Both the position numbers and the translations under genes were made by a program. A stretch of 64,000 nucleotides of DNA, taken from positions 48,582,959-48,646,958 of the forward strand of contig OZ025252.1 of NCBI GenBank assembly GCA_964019135.1, in the 5' to 3' direction. The notes under the pieces are model-generated. The model had not been told where the DNA came from, did not search any database, and saw nothing but the letters and a program-made list of their open reading frames with translations. Positions 38,901 to 52,100 of this stretch are shown in pieces (within the stretch, counting starts at the first letter, position 1; every line of letters begins with the position of its first letter). The DNA is from Arenicola marina (Eukaryota; Annelida; Polychaeta; Arenicolidae).

Positions 38901-41900
38901 TCTCTGTTCAGACTGGGGTAAGGGTTCCCTTTATACCGACCCTTTATGTGTCTGTCTCTCGTCAGACCAGGGTAAGGGTTCCCCTCTCTACCGACCCTTT
39001 ATGTGTCTGTCTGTTGAGACTAGGGTAAGGATTCCCTTGATACCGACCCTTTATGTGTCCGTCTCTGTTCAAAATAGGGTAAGGGTTCCCTTGATACCGA
39101 CCCTTTATGTGTCTGTCTCTGTTCACACTGGGGTAAGGGTTCCCTTTAAACCGACTCTTTATGTGTCTGTCTCTGTTCCGACTGGGGTAAGGGTTCCCTT
39201 TATACCGACCCTTTATGTGTCTGTCTCTGTTCAGACTGGGGTAAGGGTTCCCTTTATACAGACCCTTTATGTGTCTGTCTCTGTTCAGACTGGGGTAAGG
39301 GTTCCCTTTATACCGACTCTTTATGTGTCTGTCTCTGTTCAGACTGGGGTAAGGGTTCGCTTTATACCGACCCTTTATGTGTCTGTCACTGTTCAGACTG
39401 GGGTGAGGCTTCCCTTTATACCGACCCTTTATGTGTCTGTCTGTTGAGACTAGGATAAGGTTTCCCTTTATACCGACCCTTTATGTGTCTGTCTCTGTTT
39501 AGACTGGGGTAAGGGTTCCTTTCATACCGACCCTTTATGTGTCTGTCTCTGTTCACACTGGGGTAAGGATTCCCTTTAAACCGACCCTTCATGTGTCTGT
39601 CTCTCTTCAGACTGGGGTAAGGGTTCCCTTTATACCGACCCTTCATGTGTCTGTCTCCGTTCAGACTGGGGTAAGGGTTCCCTTTATACCGACCCTTTAT
39701 GTGTCTGTCTCTGTTCAGACTGGGGTAAGGATTCCCTTTATACCGACCCTTTATGTGTCTGTCTGTTGAGACTAGGGTAAGGGTTTCCTTTATACCGACC
39801 CTGTAGGTGTCTGTCTGTTGAGACTAGGGTAAGGGTTCCCTTGATACCGACCCTTTATGTGTCTGTCTCTGTTCAGAATAGGGTAAGGGTTCCCTTTATA
39901 CCGACCCTTTATGTGTCTGTCTCTGTTCAGACTGGGGTAAGGTTCCCTTTATACCGACCCTTTATGTGTCTGTCTCTGTTCACACTGGGGTAAGAGTTCC
40001 CTTTATACCGACCCTTTATGTGTCTGTCTCTGTTCAGACTGGGGTAAGGGTTCCCTTTATACCGACCCTTTATGTGTCTGTCTCTGTTCAGACTGGGGTA
40101 AGGGTTCCCTTTATACCGACCCTTTATGTGTCTGTCTCTGTTCACACTGGGGTAAGGGTTCCTTTATACCGACCCTTTATGTGTCTGTCTCTGTTCAGAC
40201 TGGGGTAAGGGTTCCCTTTATACCGACCCTTTATGCGTCTGTCTCTGTTCAGACTGGGGTAAGGGTTCCCTTTATACCGACCCTTTATGTGTCTGTCTCT
40301 GTTCAGACCAGGGTAAGGGTTCCCTTTATACCGACCCTTTATGTGTCTGTCTCTGTTCACACTGGGGTAAGTGTTCCCTTTATACCGACCCTTTATGTGT
40401 CTGTCCCTGTTTAGACTGGGGTAAGGGTTCCCTTTATACCGACCCTTTATGTGTCTGTCTCTGTTCACACTGGGGTAAGGGTTCCCTTTAAACCGACCCT
40501 TTATGTGTCTGTCTCTGTTCAGAATAGGGTAAGGGTTCCCTTGATACCGACCCTTTATGTGTCTGTCTCTGTTCAGACTGGGGTAAGGGTTCCCTTTATA
40601 CAGACCCTTTATGTGTCTGTCTCTGTTCAGACTGGGGTAAGGGTTCCCTTTATACCGACTCTTTATGTGTCTGTCTCTGTTCAGACTGGGGTAAGGGTTC
40701 CCTTTATACCGACCCTTTATGTGTCTGTCTCTGTTCAGACTGGGGTGAGGCTTCCCTTTATACCGACCCTTTATGTGTCTGTCTGTTGAGACTAGGATAA
40801 GGGTTCCCTTTATACCGACCCTGTAGGTGTCTGTCTGTTGAGACTGGGGTAAGGGTTCCCTTTATACCGACCCTTTATGTGTCTGTCTCTGTTCAGACCA
40901 GGGTAAGGGTTCCCTTTATACCGACCCTTTATGTGTCTGTCTCTGTTCAGACTGGGGTAAGGGTTCCCTTTATACCGACCCTTTATGTGTCTGTCTCTGT
41001 TTAGACTGGGGTAAGGGTTCCCTTTATACCGACCCTTTATGTGTCTGTCTCTGTTCACACTGGGGTAAGGGTTCCCTTTAAACCGACCCTTTATGTGTCT
41101 GTCTCTGTTCAGAATAGGGTAAGGGTTTCCTTGATACCGATTCTTTATGTGTCTGTCTCTGTTCAGACTGGGGTAAGGGTTCCCTTTATACAGACCCTTT
41201 ATGTGTCTGTCTCTGTTCAGACTGGGGTAAGGGTTCCTTTTATACCGACCCTTTATGTGTCTGTCTCTCTTCACACTGGGGTGAGGGTTTCCTTTATACC
41301 GACCCTTTATGTGTCTGTCTCTGTTCAGACTGGGGTAAGGGTTCCCTTTATACCGACCCTTTATGCGTCTGTCTCTGTTCAGACTGGGGTAAGGGTTCCC
41401 TTTATACCGACCCTTTATGTGTCTGTCTCTGTTCAGACCAGGGTAAGGGTTCCCTTTATACCGACCCTTTATGTGTCTGTCTCTGTTCACACTGGGGTAA
41501 GGGTTCCCTTTATACCGACCCTTTATGTGTCTGTCCCTGTTTAGACTGGAGTAAGGGTTCCCTTTACACCGACCCTTTATGTGTCTGTCTCTGTTGACAC
41601 TGGGGTAAGGGTTCCCTTTAAACCGACCCTTTATGTGTCTGTCTCTGTTCAGAATAGGGTAAGGCTTCCCTTGATACCGACCCTTTATGTGTCTGTCTCT
41701 GTTCAGACTGGGGTAAGGGTTCCCTTTATACAGACCCTTTATGTGTCTGTCTCTGTTCAGACTGGGGTAAGGGTTCCCTTTATACCGATACTTTATGTGT
41801 CTGTCTCTGTTCAGACTGGGGTAAGGGTTCCCTTTATACCGACCCTTTATGTGTCTGTCTCTGTTCAGACTGGGGTGAGGCTTCCCTTTATACCGACCCT

Positions 41901-44900
41901 TTATGTGTCTGTCTGTTGAGACTAGGATAAGGGTTCCCTTTATACCGACCCTGTAGGTGTCTGTCTGTTGAGACTGGGGTAAGGGTTCCCTTTATACCGA
42001 ACCTTTATGTGTCTGTCTCTGTTCAGACCAGGGTAAGGGTTCCCTTTATACCGACCCTTTATGTGTCTGTCTCTGTTCAGACTGGGGTAAGGGTTCCCTT
42101 TATACCGACCCTTTATGTGTCTGTCTCTGTTTAGACTGGAGTAAGGGTTCCCTTTATACCGACCCTTAATGTGTCTGTCTCTGTTCACACTGGGGTAAGG
42201 GTTCCCTTTAAACCGACCCTTTATGTGTCTGTCTCTGTTCAGAATAGGGTAAGGGTTTCCTTGATACCGATTCTTTATGTGTCTGTCTCTGTTCAGACTG
42301 GGGTAAGGGTTTCCTTTATACAGACCCTTTATGTGTCTGTCTCTGTTCAGACTGGGGTAAGGGTTCCTTTTATACCGACCCTTTATGTGTCTGTCTCTCT
42401 TCACACTGGGGTGAGGGTTTCCTTTATACCGACCCTTTATGTGTCTGTCTCTGTTTAGACTGGGGTAAGGGTTCCCTTTATACCTACCCTTTATGTGTCT
42501 GTCTCTGTTCAGACTGGGGTAAGGGTTCCCTTTATACCGACCCTTTATGTGTCTGTCTCTGTTCAGACTGGGGTAAGGGTTCCCTTTATACCGACCCTTT
42601 ATGTGTCTGTCTCGGTTCAGACCAGGGTAAGGGTTCCCTTTATACCGACCCTTTATGTGTCTGTCTCTGTTCAGACTGGGGTAAGGGTTCCCTTGATACC
42701 GACCCTTTATGTGTCTGTCTCTGTTCAGACCAGGGTAAGGGCTCCCCTCCATACCGACCCTTTATGTGTCTGTCTCTGTTCAGACTAGGGTAAGGGTTCC
42801 CTTTATACCGACCCTTTATGTGTCTGTCTCTGTTCAGACTAGGGTAAGGGTTCCCTTTAGATCGACCCTTTATGTGTCTGTCTCAGTTCAGACTAGGCTA
42901 AGGGTACCCTTTATACCGACCCTTTATGTGTCTGTCTCTGGTCAGACTGGGGTAAGGGTTTCCTGTATACCGACCCTTTATGTGTCTGTCTCTGTTCAGA
43001 CTGGGGTAAGGGTTCCCTTTATACCGACCCTTTATGTGTCTGTCTCTGTTCAGACCAGGGTAAGGGCTCCCCTCCATACCGACCCTTTATGTGTCTGTCT
43101 CTGTTCAGACTAGGGTAAGGGTTCCCTTTATACCGACCCTTTATGTGTCTGTCTCTGTTCAGACTAGGGTAAGGGTTCCCTTTAGATCGACCCTTTATGT
43201 GTCTGTCTCTGTTCAGACTAGGCTAAGGGTACCCTTTATGTGTCTGTTTCTGGTCAGACTGGGGTCAGGGTTCTCTCACCGACCCTTTATGTGGCTGTCT
43301 CTGTTCAGACCAGGGTAAGGGTCCCCTCTTTATACCGACCCTTTATGTGTCTGTCTTTGTTCAGACTAGGGTAAGTGTTCCCATTATACCGACCCTTTAT
43401 GTGTCTGTCTCTGTTCAGACTAGGCTAAGGGTTAACTTTATACCTACCCTTTATGTGTCTGTCTCTGTTCCGACTAGGGTAAGGGTTCCCTTCATACCGA
43501 CCCTTTATGTGTCTGTCTCTGTTCAGACTGGGGTAAGGGTTCCCTTGATACCGACCCTTTATGTGTCTGTCTCTGTTCAGACTGGGGTAAGGGTTCCCTT
43601 TATACCGACCCTTTATGTGTCTGTCTCTCGTCAGACCAGGGTAAGGGTTCCCCTCTCTACCGACCCTTTATGTGTCTGTCTGTTGAGACTAGGGTAAGGA
43701 TTCCCTTGATACCGACCCTTTATGTGTCCGTCTCTGTTCAAAATAGGGTAAGGGTTCCCTTGATACCGACCTTTTATGTGTCTGTCTCTGTTCAGACTGG
43801 GGTAAGGGTTCCCTTTATACAGACCCTTTATGTGTCTGTCTCTGTTCAGACTGGGGTAAGGGTTCCCTTTATACCGACTCTTTATGTGTCTGTCTCTGTT
43901 CAGACTGGGGTAAGGGTTCCCTTTATACCGACCCTTTATGTGTCTGTCTCTGTTCAGACTGGGGTAAGGGTTCCCTTTATACCGACCCTTTATGTGTCTG
44001 TCTGTTGAGACTAGGGTAAGGGTTTCCTTTATACCGACCCTGTAGGTGTCTGTCTGTTGAGACTAGGGTAAGGGTTCCCTTGATACCGACCCTTTATGTG
44101 TCTGTCTCTGTTCAGAATAGGGTAAGGGTTCCCTTTATACCGACCCTTTATGTGTCTGTCTCTGTTCAGACTGGGGTAAGGTTCCCTTTATACCGACCCT
44201 TTATGTGTCTGTCTCTGTTCACACTGGGGTAAGGGTTCCTTTATACCGACCCTTTATGTGTCTGTCTCTGTTCAGACTGGGGTAAGGGTTCCCTTTATAC
44301 CGACCCTTTATGTGTCTGTCTCTGTTCAGACTGGGGTAAGGGTTCCCTTTATACCGACCCTTTATGTGTCTGTCCCTGTTTAGACTGGGGTAAGCGTTCC
44401 CTTTATACCGACCCTTTATGTGTCTGTCTCTGTTCACACTGGGGTAAGGGTCCCCTTTAAACCGACCCTTTATGTGTCTGTCTCTGTTCAGAATAGGGTA
44501 AGGGTTCCCTTGATACCGACCCTTTATGTGTCTGTCTCTGTTCAGACTGGGGTAAGGGTTCCCTTTATACAGACCCTTTATGTGTCTGTCTCTGTTCAGA
44601 CTGGGGTAAGGGTTCCCTTTATACCGACTCTTTATGTGTCTGTCTCTGTTCAGACTGGGGTAAGGGTTCCCTTTATACCGACCCTTTATGTGTCTGTCTC
44701 TGTTCAGACTGGGGTGAGGCTTCCCTTTATACCGACCCTTTATGTGTCTGTCTGTTGAGACTAGGATAAGGGTTCCCTTTATACCGACCCTGTAGGTGTC
44801 TGTCTGTTGAGACTGGGGTAAGGGTTCCCTTTATACCGACCCTTTATGTGTCTGTTTCTGTTCAGACCAGGGTAAGGGTTCCCTTTATACCGACCCTTTA

Positions 44901-47900
44901 TGTGTCTGTCTCTGTTCAGACTGGGGTAAGGGTTCCCTTTATACCGACCCTTTATGTGTCTGTCTCTGTTTAGACTGGGGTAAGGGTTCCCTTTATACCG
45001 ACCCTTTATGTGTCTGTCTCTGTTCACACTGGGGTAAGGGTTCCCTTTAAACCGACCCTTTATGTGTCTGTCTCTGTTCAGAATAGGGTAAGGGTTTCCT
45101 TGATACCGATTCTTTATGTGTCTGTCTCTGTTCAGACTGGGGTAAGGGTTCCCTTTATACAGACCCTTTATGTGTCTGTCTCTGTTCAGACTAGGGTAAG
45201 GGTTCCTTTTATACCGACCCTTTATGTGTCTGTCTCTCTTCACACTGGGGTGAGGGTTTCCTTTATACCGACCCTTTATGTGTCTGTCTCTGTTTAGACT
45301 GGGGTAAGGGTTCCCTTTATACCTACCCTTTATGTGTCTGTCTCTGTTCAGACTGGGGTAAGGGTTCCCTTTATACCGACCCTTTATGTGTCTGTCTCTG
45401 TTCAGACTGGGGTAAGGGTTCCCTTTATACCGACCCTTTATGTGTCTGTCTCTGTTCAGACCAGGGTAAGGGTTCCCTTTATACCGACCCTTTATGTGTC
45501 TGTCTCTGTTCACACTGGGGTAAGGGTTCCCTTGATACCGACCCTTTATGTGTCTGTCCCTGTTTAGACTGGGGTAAGGGTTCCCTTTATACCGACCCTT
45601 TATGTGTCTGTCTCTGTTCACACTGGGGTAAGGGTTCCCTTTAAACCGACCCTTTATGTGTCTGTCTCTGTTCAGAATAGGGTAAGGGTTCCCTTGATAC
45701 CGACCCTTGATGTGTCTGTCTCTGTTCAGACTGGGGTAAGGGTTCCCTTTATACAGACCCTTTATGTGTCTGTCTCTGTTCAGACTGGGGTAAGGGTTCC
45801 CTTTATACCGACTCCTTATGTGTCTGTCTCTGTTCAGACTGGGGTCAGGGTTCCCTTTATACCGACCCTTTATGTGTCTGTCTCTGTTCAGACTGGGGTG
45901 AGGGTTCCCTTTATACCGACCCTTTATGTGTCTGTCTGTTGAGACTAGGGTAAGGGTTCCCTTGATACCGACCCGGTAGGTGTCTGTCTGTTGAGACTAG
46001 GGTCAGGGTTCCCTTCATACCGACCCTTTATGTGTCTGTCTCTGTTCAGACCAGGGTAAGGGTTCCCTTTATACCGACCCTTTATGTGTCTGTCTCTGTT
46101 CACACTGGGGTAAGGGTTCCCTTTATACCGACACTTTATGTGTCTGTCTCTGTTTAGACTGGGGTAAGGGTTCCCTTTATACCGACCCTTTATGTGTCTG
46201 TCTCTGTTCACACTGGGGTAAGGGTTCCCTTTAAACCGACCCTTTATGTGTCTGTCTCTGTTCAGAATAGGGTAAGGGTTCCCTTGATACCGACCCTTTA
46301 TGTGTCTGTCTCTGTTCAGACTGGGGTAAGGGTTCCCTTTATACAGACCCTTTATGTGTCTGTCTCTGTTCAGACTGGGGTAAGGGTTCCCTTTATACCG
46401 ACCCTTTATGTGTCTGTCTCTGTTCACACTGGGGTAAGGGTTCCCTTTATACCGACCCTTTATGTGTCTGTCTCTGTTTAGACTGGGGTAAGGGTTCCCT
46501 TGATACCGACCCTTTATGTGTCTGTCTCTGTTCACACTGGGGTAAGGGTTCCCTTTATACCGACCCTTTATGTGTCTGTCTCTGTTCAGACTGGGGTACG
46601 GGTTCCCTTTATACCGACCCTTTATGTGTCTGTCTGTTGAGACTAGGGTAAGGGTTTCCTTGATACCGACCCTGTAGGTGTCTGTCTGTTGAGACTAGGG
46701 TAAGGATTCCCTTGATACCGCCCCCTTATGTGTCCGTCTCTGTTCAAAATAGGGTAAGGGTTCCCTTTATACCGACCCTTTATGTGTCTGTCTCTGTTGA
46801 GACTGGGGTAAGGTTCCCTTTATACCGACCCTTTATGTGTCTGTCTCTGTTCACACTGGGGTAAGGGTTCCCTTTATACCGACCCTTTATGTGTCTGTCT
46901 CTGTTCAGACTGGGGTAAGGGTTCCCTTTATACCGATCCTTTATGTGTCTGTCTCTGTTCAGACCAGGGTAAGGGTTCCCTTTATACCGACCCTTTATGT
47001 GTCTGTCTCTGTTCACACTGGGGTAAGGGTTCCTTTATACCGACCCTTTATGTGTCTGTCTCTGTTCAGACTGGGGTAAGGGTTCCCTTTATACCGACCC
47101 TTTATGTGTCTGTCTCTGTTCAGACTGGGGTGAGCGTTCCCTTTATACCGACCCTTTATGTGTCTGTCTCTGTTCAGACTGGGGTAAGGGTTCCCTTTAT
47201 ACCGACCCTTTATGTGTCTGTCTCTGTTCAGACTGAGGTAAGAGTTCCCTTTATACCGACCCTTTATGTGTCTGTCTCTGTTCAGACCAGGGTAAGGGTT
47301 CCCTTTATACCGACCCTTTATGTGTCTGTCTCTGTTCAGACTGGGGTAAGGGTTCCCTTTATACCGACCCTTTATGTGTCTGTCTCTGTTTAGACTGGGG
47401 TGAGGGTTCCCTTTATACCGACCCTTTATGTGTCTGTCTCTGTTCACACTGGGGTAAGGGTTCCCTTTAAACCTACCCTTTATGTGTCTGTCTCTGTTCA
47501 GACTGGGGTAAGGGTTCCCTTTATACCGACTCTTTATGTGTCTGTCTCTGTTCACACTGGGGTAAGGGTTCCCTTTATACCGACCCTTTATGTGTCTGTC
47601 TCTCTTCAGACTGGGGTAAGGCTTCCCTTTATACCGACCCTTTATGTGTCTGTCTGTTGAGACTAGGGTAAGGGTTCCCTTTATACCGACCCTGTATGTG
47701 TCTGTCTCTGTTCAGATGAGGGTAAGGGTTCCCTTTATACCGACCCTTTATGTATCTGTCTCTGTTTAGACTGGGGTGAGGGTTCCCTTGATACCGACCC
47801 TTTATGTGTCTGTCTCTGTTCAGACTGGGGTAAGGGTTCCCTTTAAACCGACCCTTTATGTGTCTGTCTCTGTTCCGACTGGGGTAAGGGTTCCCTTTAT

Positions 47901-48966
47901 ACCGACCCTTTATGTGTCTGTCTCTGTTCAGACTGGGGTAAGGGTTCCCTTTATACCGACCCTTTATGTGTCTGTCTCTGTTCAGACTGGGGTAAGGGTT
48001 CCCTATATACCGACCCTTTATGTGTCTGTCTGTTGAGACTAGGGTAAGGGTTTCCTTGATACCGACCCTGTAGGTATGTGTCTGTTGAGATTAGGGTAAG
48101 GATTCCCTTGATACCGACCATTTTTGTGTCTGTCTCTGTTCAGAATAGGGTAAGGGTTCCCTTTATACCGACACTTTATGTGTCTGTCTCTGTTCAGACT
48201 GGGGTAAGGTTCCCTTTATACCGACCCTTTATGTGTCTGACCCTTTATGTGTCTACACTGGGGTAAGGGTTCCCTTTATACCGACCCTTTATGTGTCTGT
48301 CTCTGTTCAGACTGGGGTAAGGGTTCCCTTTATACCGACCCTTTATGTGTCTGTCTCTGTTCAGACTGGGGTAAGGGTTCCCTTTATACCGATCCTTTAT
48401 GTGTCTGTCTCTGTTCAGACCAGGGTAAGGGTTCCCTTTATACCGACCCTTTATGTGTCGGTCTCTGTTCACACTGGGGTAAGGGTTCCTTTATACCGAC
48501 CCTTTATGTGTCTGTCTCTGTTCAGACTGGGGTAAGGGTTCCCTTTATACCGACCCTTTATGTGTCTGTCTCTGTTCAGACTGGGGTAAGGGTTCCCTAT
48601 ATACCGACCCTTTATGTGTCTGTCTCTGTTCAGACTGGGGTAAGGGTTCCCTTTATACCGACCCTTTATGTGTCTGTCTCTGTTCAGACTGGGGTAAGAG
48701 TTCCCTTTATACCGACCCTGTATGTGTCTGTCTCTGTTCAGATGAGGGTAAGGGTTCCCTTTATACCGACCCTTTATGTATCTGTCTCTGTTTAGACTGG
48801 GGTTAGGGTTCCCTTTATACCGACCCTTTATGTGTCTGTCTCTGTTCACACTGGGGTAAGGGTTCCCTTTAAACCGACCCTTTATGTGTCTGTCTCTGTT
48901 CAGACTGGGGTAAGGGTTCCCTTTATACCGACCCTTTATGTGTCTGTCTCTGTACAGACTGGGATA
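26911..48966. repeat. 54-bp minisatellite array
   Basis: About 400 head-to-tail units of 54 bp over 22 kb. A unit reads ACCGACCCTTTATGTGTCTG, then TCTCTGTTCAGACTGGGGTA, then AGGGTTCCCTTTAT. Variant units have TGTCTGTTGAGAC, GGCTAAGCTAGGG (longer) or TTTAGATCGACCC. As 54 is 18 codons, open frames follow: plus gives YVSVSVQTGVRVPFIPTL, minus gives NRDRHIKGRYKGNPYPSL, and another plus frame gives CLCSDWGKGSLYTDP. Both strands being open at once argues against coding. Larger duplications are clear, with shifts of about 2.54-2.60 kb (28400 to 30996), 3593 bp (35085 to 38678) and 4669 bp (38678 to 43347). The array starts degenerate near 26911 and ends in a unit with TGTACAGACTGGG. Confidence 0.97.
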
Positions 48967-49185
48967 AGCCACTACATAAGTAGACATGAACCTTACCACT
49001 ACTCACTTGTTCGCAATTGTTCATGTTGGAGTAAAACCAAGAGACACGGTTGAGATACGGAAGGCGGGGAGGGCTTGGGGGCGGGGGGGGGGGGGGTCGA
49101 CTGGATCCTCGCCTCCCTGGCGTGCTTCATGTGGTAGCCAGACAGTGGGTCACTGGCTTGAACAGGACCAAGACCCTAACCCTGG
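48967..49185. other. spacer between arrays, no gene seen
   Basis: About 220 bp of mostly non-repetitive sequence linking the 54-bp and 27-bp arrays, including a G-run of 13 near 49084-49096. A short frame enters from the left array and another leaves into the right array, but nothing is recognisable. Confidence 0.75.
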
Positions 49186-52100
49186 TGGCGGGGGTATGAT
49201 CACGGGGTCTGGTGGGCGGGGGGGTATGATCACCGGATCTGGTGACGGGGGTAACATCACCGGGTCTGGTGGCGGGGGTATGATCACCGGGTCTGGTGGC
49301 GGGGGTATGATCACCGGGTCTGGTGGGGGGGGGGGGGTATGATCACCGGATCTGGTGACGGGGGTAACATCACCGGGTCTGGTGACCGGGGTATGATCAC
49401 CGGGTCTGGTGGCGGGGGTATGATCACCGGGTCTGGTGGGGGGGGGGGTATGATCACCGGATCTGGTGACGGGGGTAACATCACCGGGTCTGGTGGCGGG
49501 GGTATGATCACCGGATCTGGTGGCGGGGGTATAATCACCGGGTCTGGTGGCGTGGGTATAATAACCGGGTCTGGTGACGGGGGTATAATCACCGGGTCTG
49601 GTGACGGGGGTATAATCACCGGGTCTGGTGGCGGGGGTATGATCACCGGGTCTGGTGACGGGGGTAACATCACCGGGTCTGGTGGCGGGGGTATGATCAC
49701 CGGGTCTGGTGGCGGGGGTATAATCACCGGGTCTGGTGACGCGGGTATAATCACCGGGTCTGGTGACGGGGGTATGATCACCGGGTCTGGTGGCGTGGGT
49801 ATAATCACCGGGTCTGGTGGCGGGGGTATGATCACCGGGTCTGGTGGGGGGGGGGGGGGGGTATAATCACCGGGTCGGGTGACGGGGGTATGATCACCGG
49901 GTCTGGTTGCGGGGGTATGATCACCGGGTCTGGTGGCGGGGGTATAATCACCGGGTCTGGTGGCGGGGGTATAATCACCGGGTCTGGTGGCGGGGGTATG
50001 ATCACCGGGTCTGGTGGCGGGGGTATAATCACCGGGTCTGGTGGGGGGGGGGGGTATGATCACCGGGTCTGGTGACGGGGGTATGATCACCGGGTCTGGT
50101 GGCGGGGGTATAATCACCGGGTCTGGTGGGGGGGGGGTATGATCACCGGGTCTGGTGACGGGGGTATGATCACCGGGTCTGGTGGGGGGGGGGGGGTATG
50201 ATCACCGGGTCTGGTGGCGGGGGTATGATCACCGGGTCTGGTGGGGGGGGGGGGGGCTATGATCCCCGGGTCTGGTGGCGGGGGTATAATCACCGGGTCT
50301 GGGGACGGGGGTATGATCACCCGGTCTGGTGGCGGGGGTATGATCACCGGGTCTGGTGGCGGGGGGGGGGGTATGATCACCGGGTCTGGTGGCGGGGGTA
50401 TGATCACCGGGTCTGGTGACGGGGGTATGATCACCGGGTCTGGTGACGGGGGTATAATCACCGGGTCTGGTGACGGGGGTATGATCACCGGGTCTGGCGA
50501 CGGGGGTATAATCACCGGGTCTGGTGACGGAGGTATAATCACCGGGTCTGGTGGCGGGGGTATAATCACCGGGTCTGGTGGGGGGGGGGGGGTATAATCA
50601 CCGGGTCTGGTGGCGGGGGTATGATCACCGGGTCTGGTGACGGGGGTATAATCACCGGGTCTGGTGACGGGGGTATGATCACCGGGTCTGGTGACGGGGG
50701 TATAATCACCGGGTCTGGTGACGGGGGTATGATCACCGGGTCTGGTGACGGGGGTATAATCACCGGGTCTGGCGACGGGGGTATAATCACCGGGTCTGGT
50801 GGCGGGGGTATAATCACCGGGTCTGGTTGGGGGGGGTATAATCACCGGGTCTGGTGGCGGGGGTATGATCACCGGGTCTGGTGGCGGGGGTATGATCACC
50901 GGGTCTGGTGGGGGGGGGGGGGTATGATCACCGGGTCTGGCGACGGGGGTATAATCACCGGGTCTGGTGGCTGGGGTATAATCACCGGGTCTGGTGGGGT
51001 AGGGGTATGATCACCGGGTCTGGTGACGGGGGTATAATCACCGGGTCTGGTGGCGGGGGTATGATCACCGGGTCTGGTGACGGGGGTATAATCACCGGGT
51101 CTGGTGACGGGGGTATGATCACCGGGTCTGGTGACGGGGGTATAATCACCGGGTCTGGTGGCGGGGGTATGATCACCGGGTCTGGTGGCGGGGGTATAAT
51201 CACCGGGTCTGGTGGCGGGGGTATGATCACCGGGTCTGGTGGGGGGGGGGGGTATGATCACCGGATCTGGTGACGGGGGTAACATCACCGGGTCTGGTGA
51301 CGGGGGTATGATCACCGGGTCTGGTGGGGGGGGGGGGGGTAACATCACCGGGTCTGGTGGCGGGGGTATGATCACCGGATCTGGTGGCGGGGGTATAATC
51401 ACCGGGTCTGGTGGCGTGGGTATAATAACCGGGTCTGGTGACGGGGGTATAATCACCGGGTCTGGTGACGGGGGTATAATCACCGGGTCTGGTGGCGGGG
51501 GTATGATCACCGGGTCTGGTGACGGGGGTAACATCACCGGGTCTGGTGGCGGGGGTATGATCACCGGGTCTGGTGGCGGGGGTATAATCACCGGGTCTGG
51601 TGACGCGGGTATAATCACCGGGTCTGGTGACGGGGGTATGATCACCGGGTCTGGTGGCGTGGGTATAATCACCGGGTCTGGTGGCGGGGGTATGATCACC
51701 GGGTCTGGTGGGGGGAGGGGGGTATAATCACCGGGTCGGGGGACGGGGGTATGATCACCGGGTCTGGTTGCGGGGGTATGATCACCGGGTCTGGTGGCGG
51801 GGGTATGATCACCGGGTCTGGTGGGGGGGGGGGGGGGTAACATCACCGGGTCTGGTGGCGGGGGTATGATCACCGGATCTGGTGGCGGGGGTATAATCAC
51901 CGGGTCTGGTGGCGTGGGTATAATAACCGGGTCTGGTGACGGGGGTATAATCACCGGGTCTGGTGACGGGGGTATAATCACCGGGTCTGGTGGCGGGGGT
52001 ATGATCACCGGGTCTGGTGACGGGGGTAACATCACCGGGTCTGGTGGCGGGGGTATGATCACCGGGTCTGGTGGCGGGGGTATAATCACCGGGTCTGGTG

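Noticed and set aside
26911-48966. Telomere-like TAGGGTAAGGG words
   Set aside because: They sit singly in a 54-bp unit; there is no run of TTAGGG.
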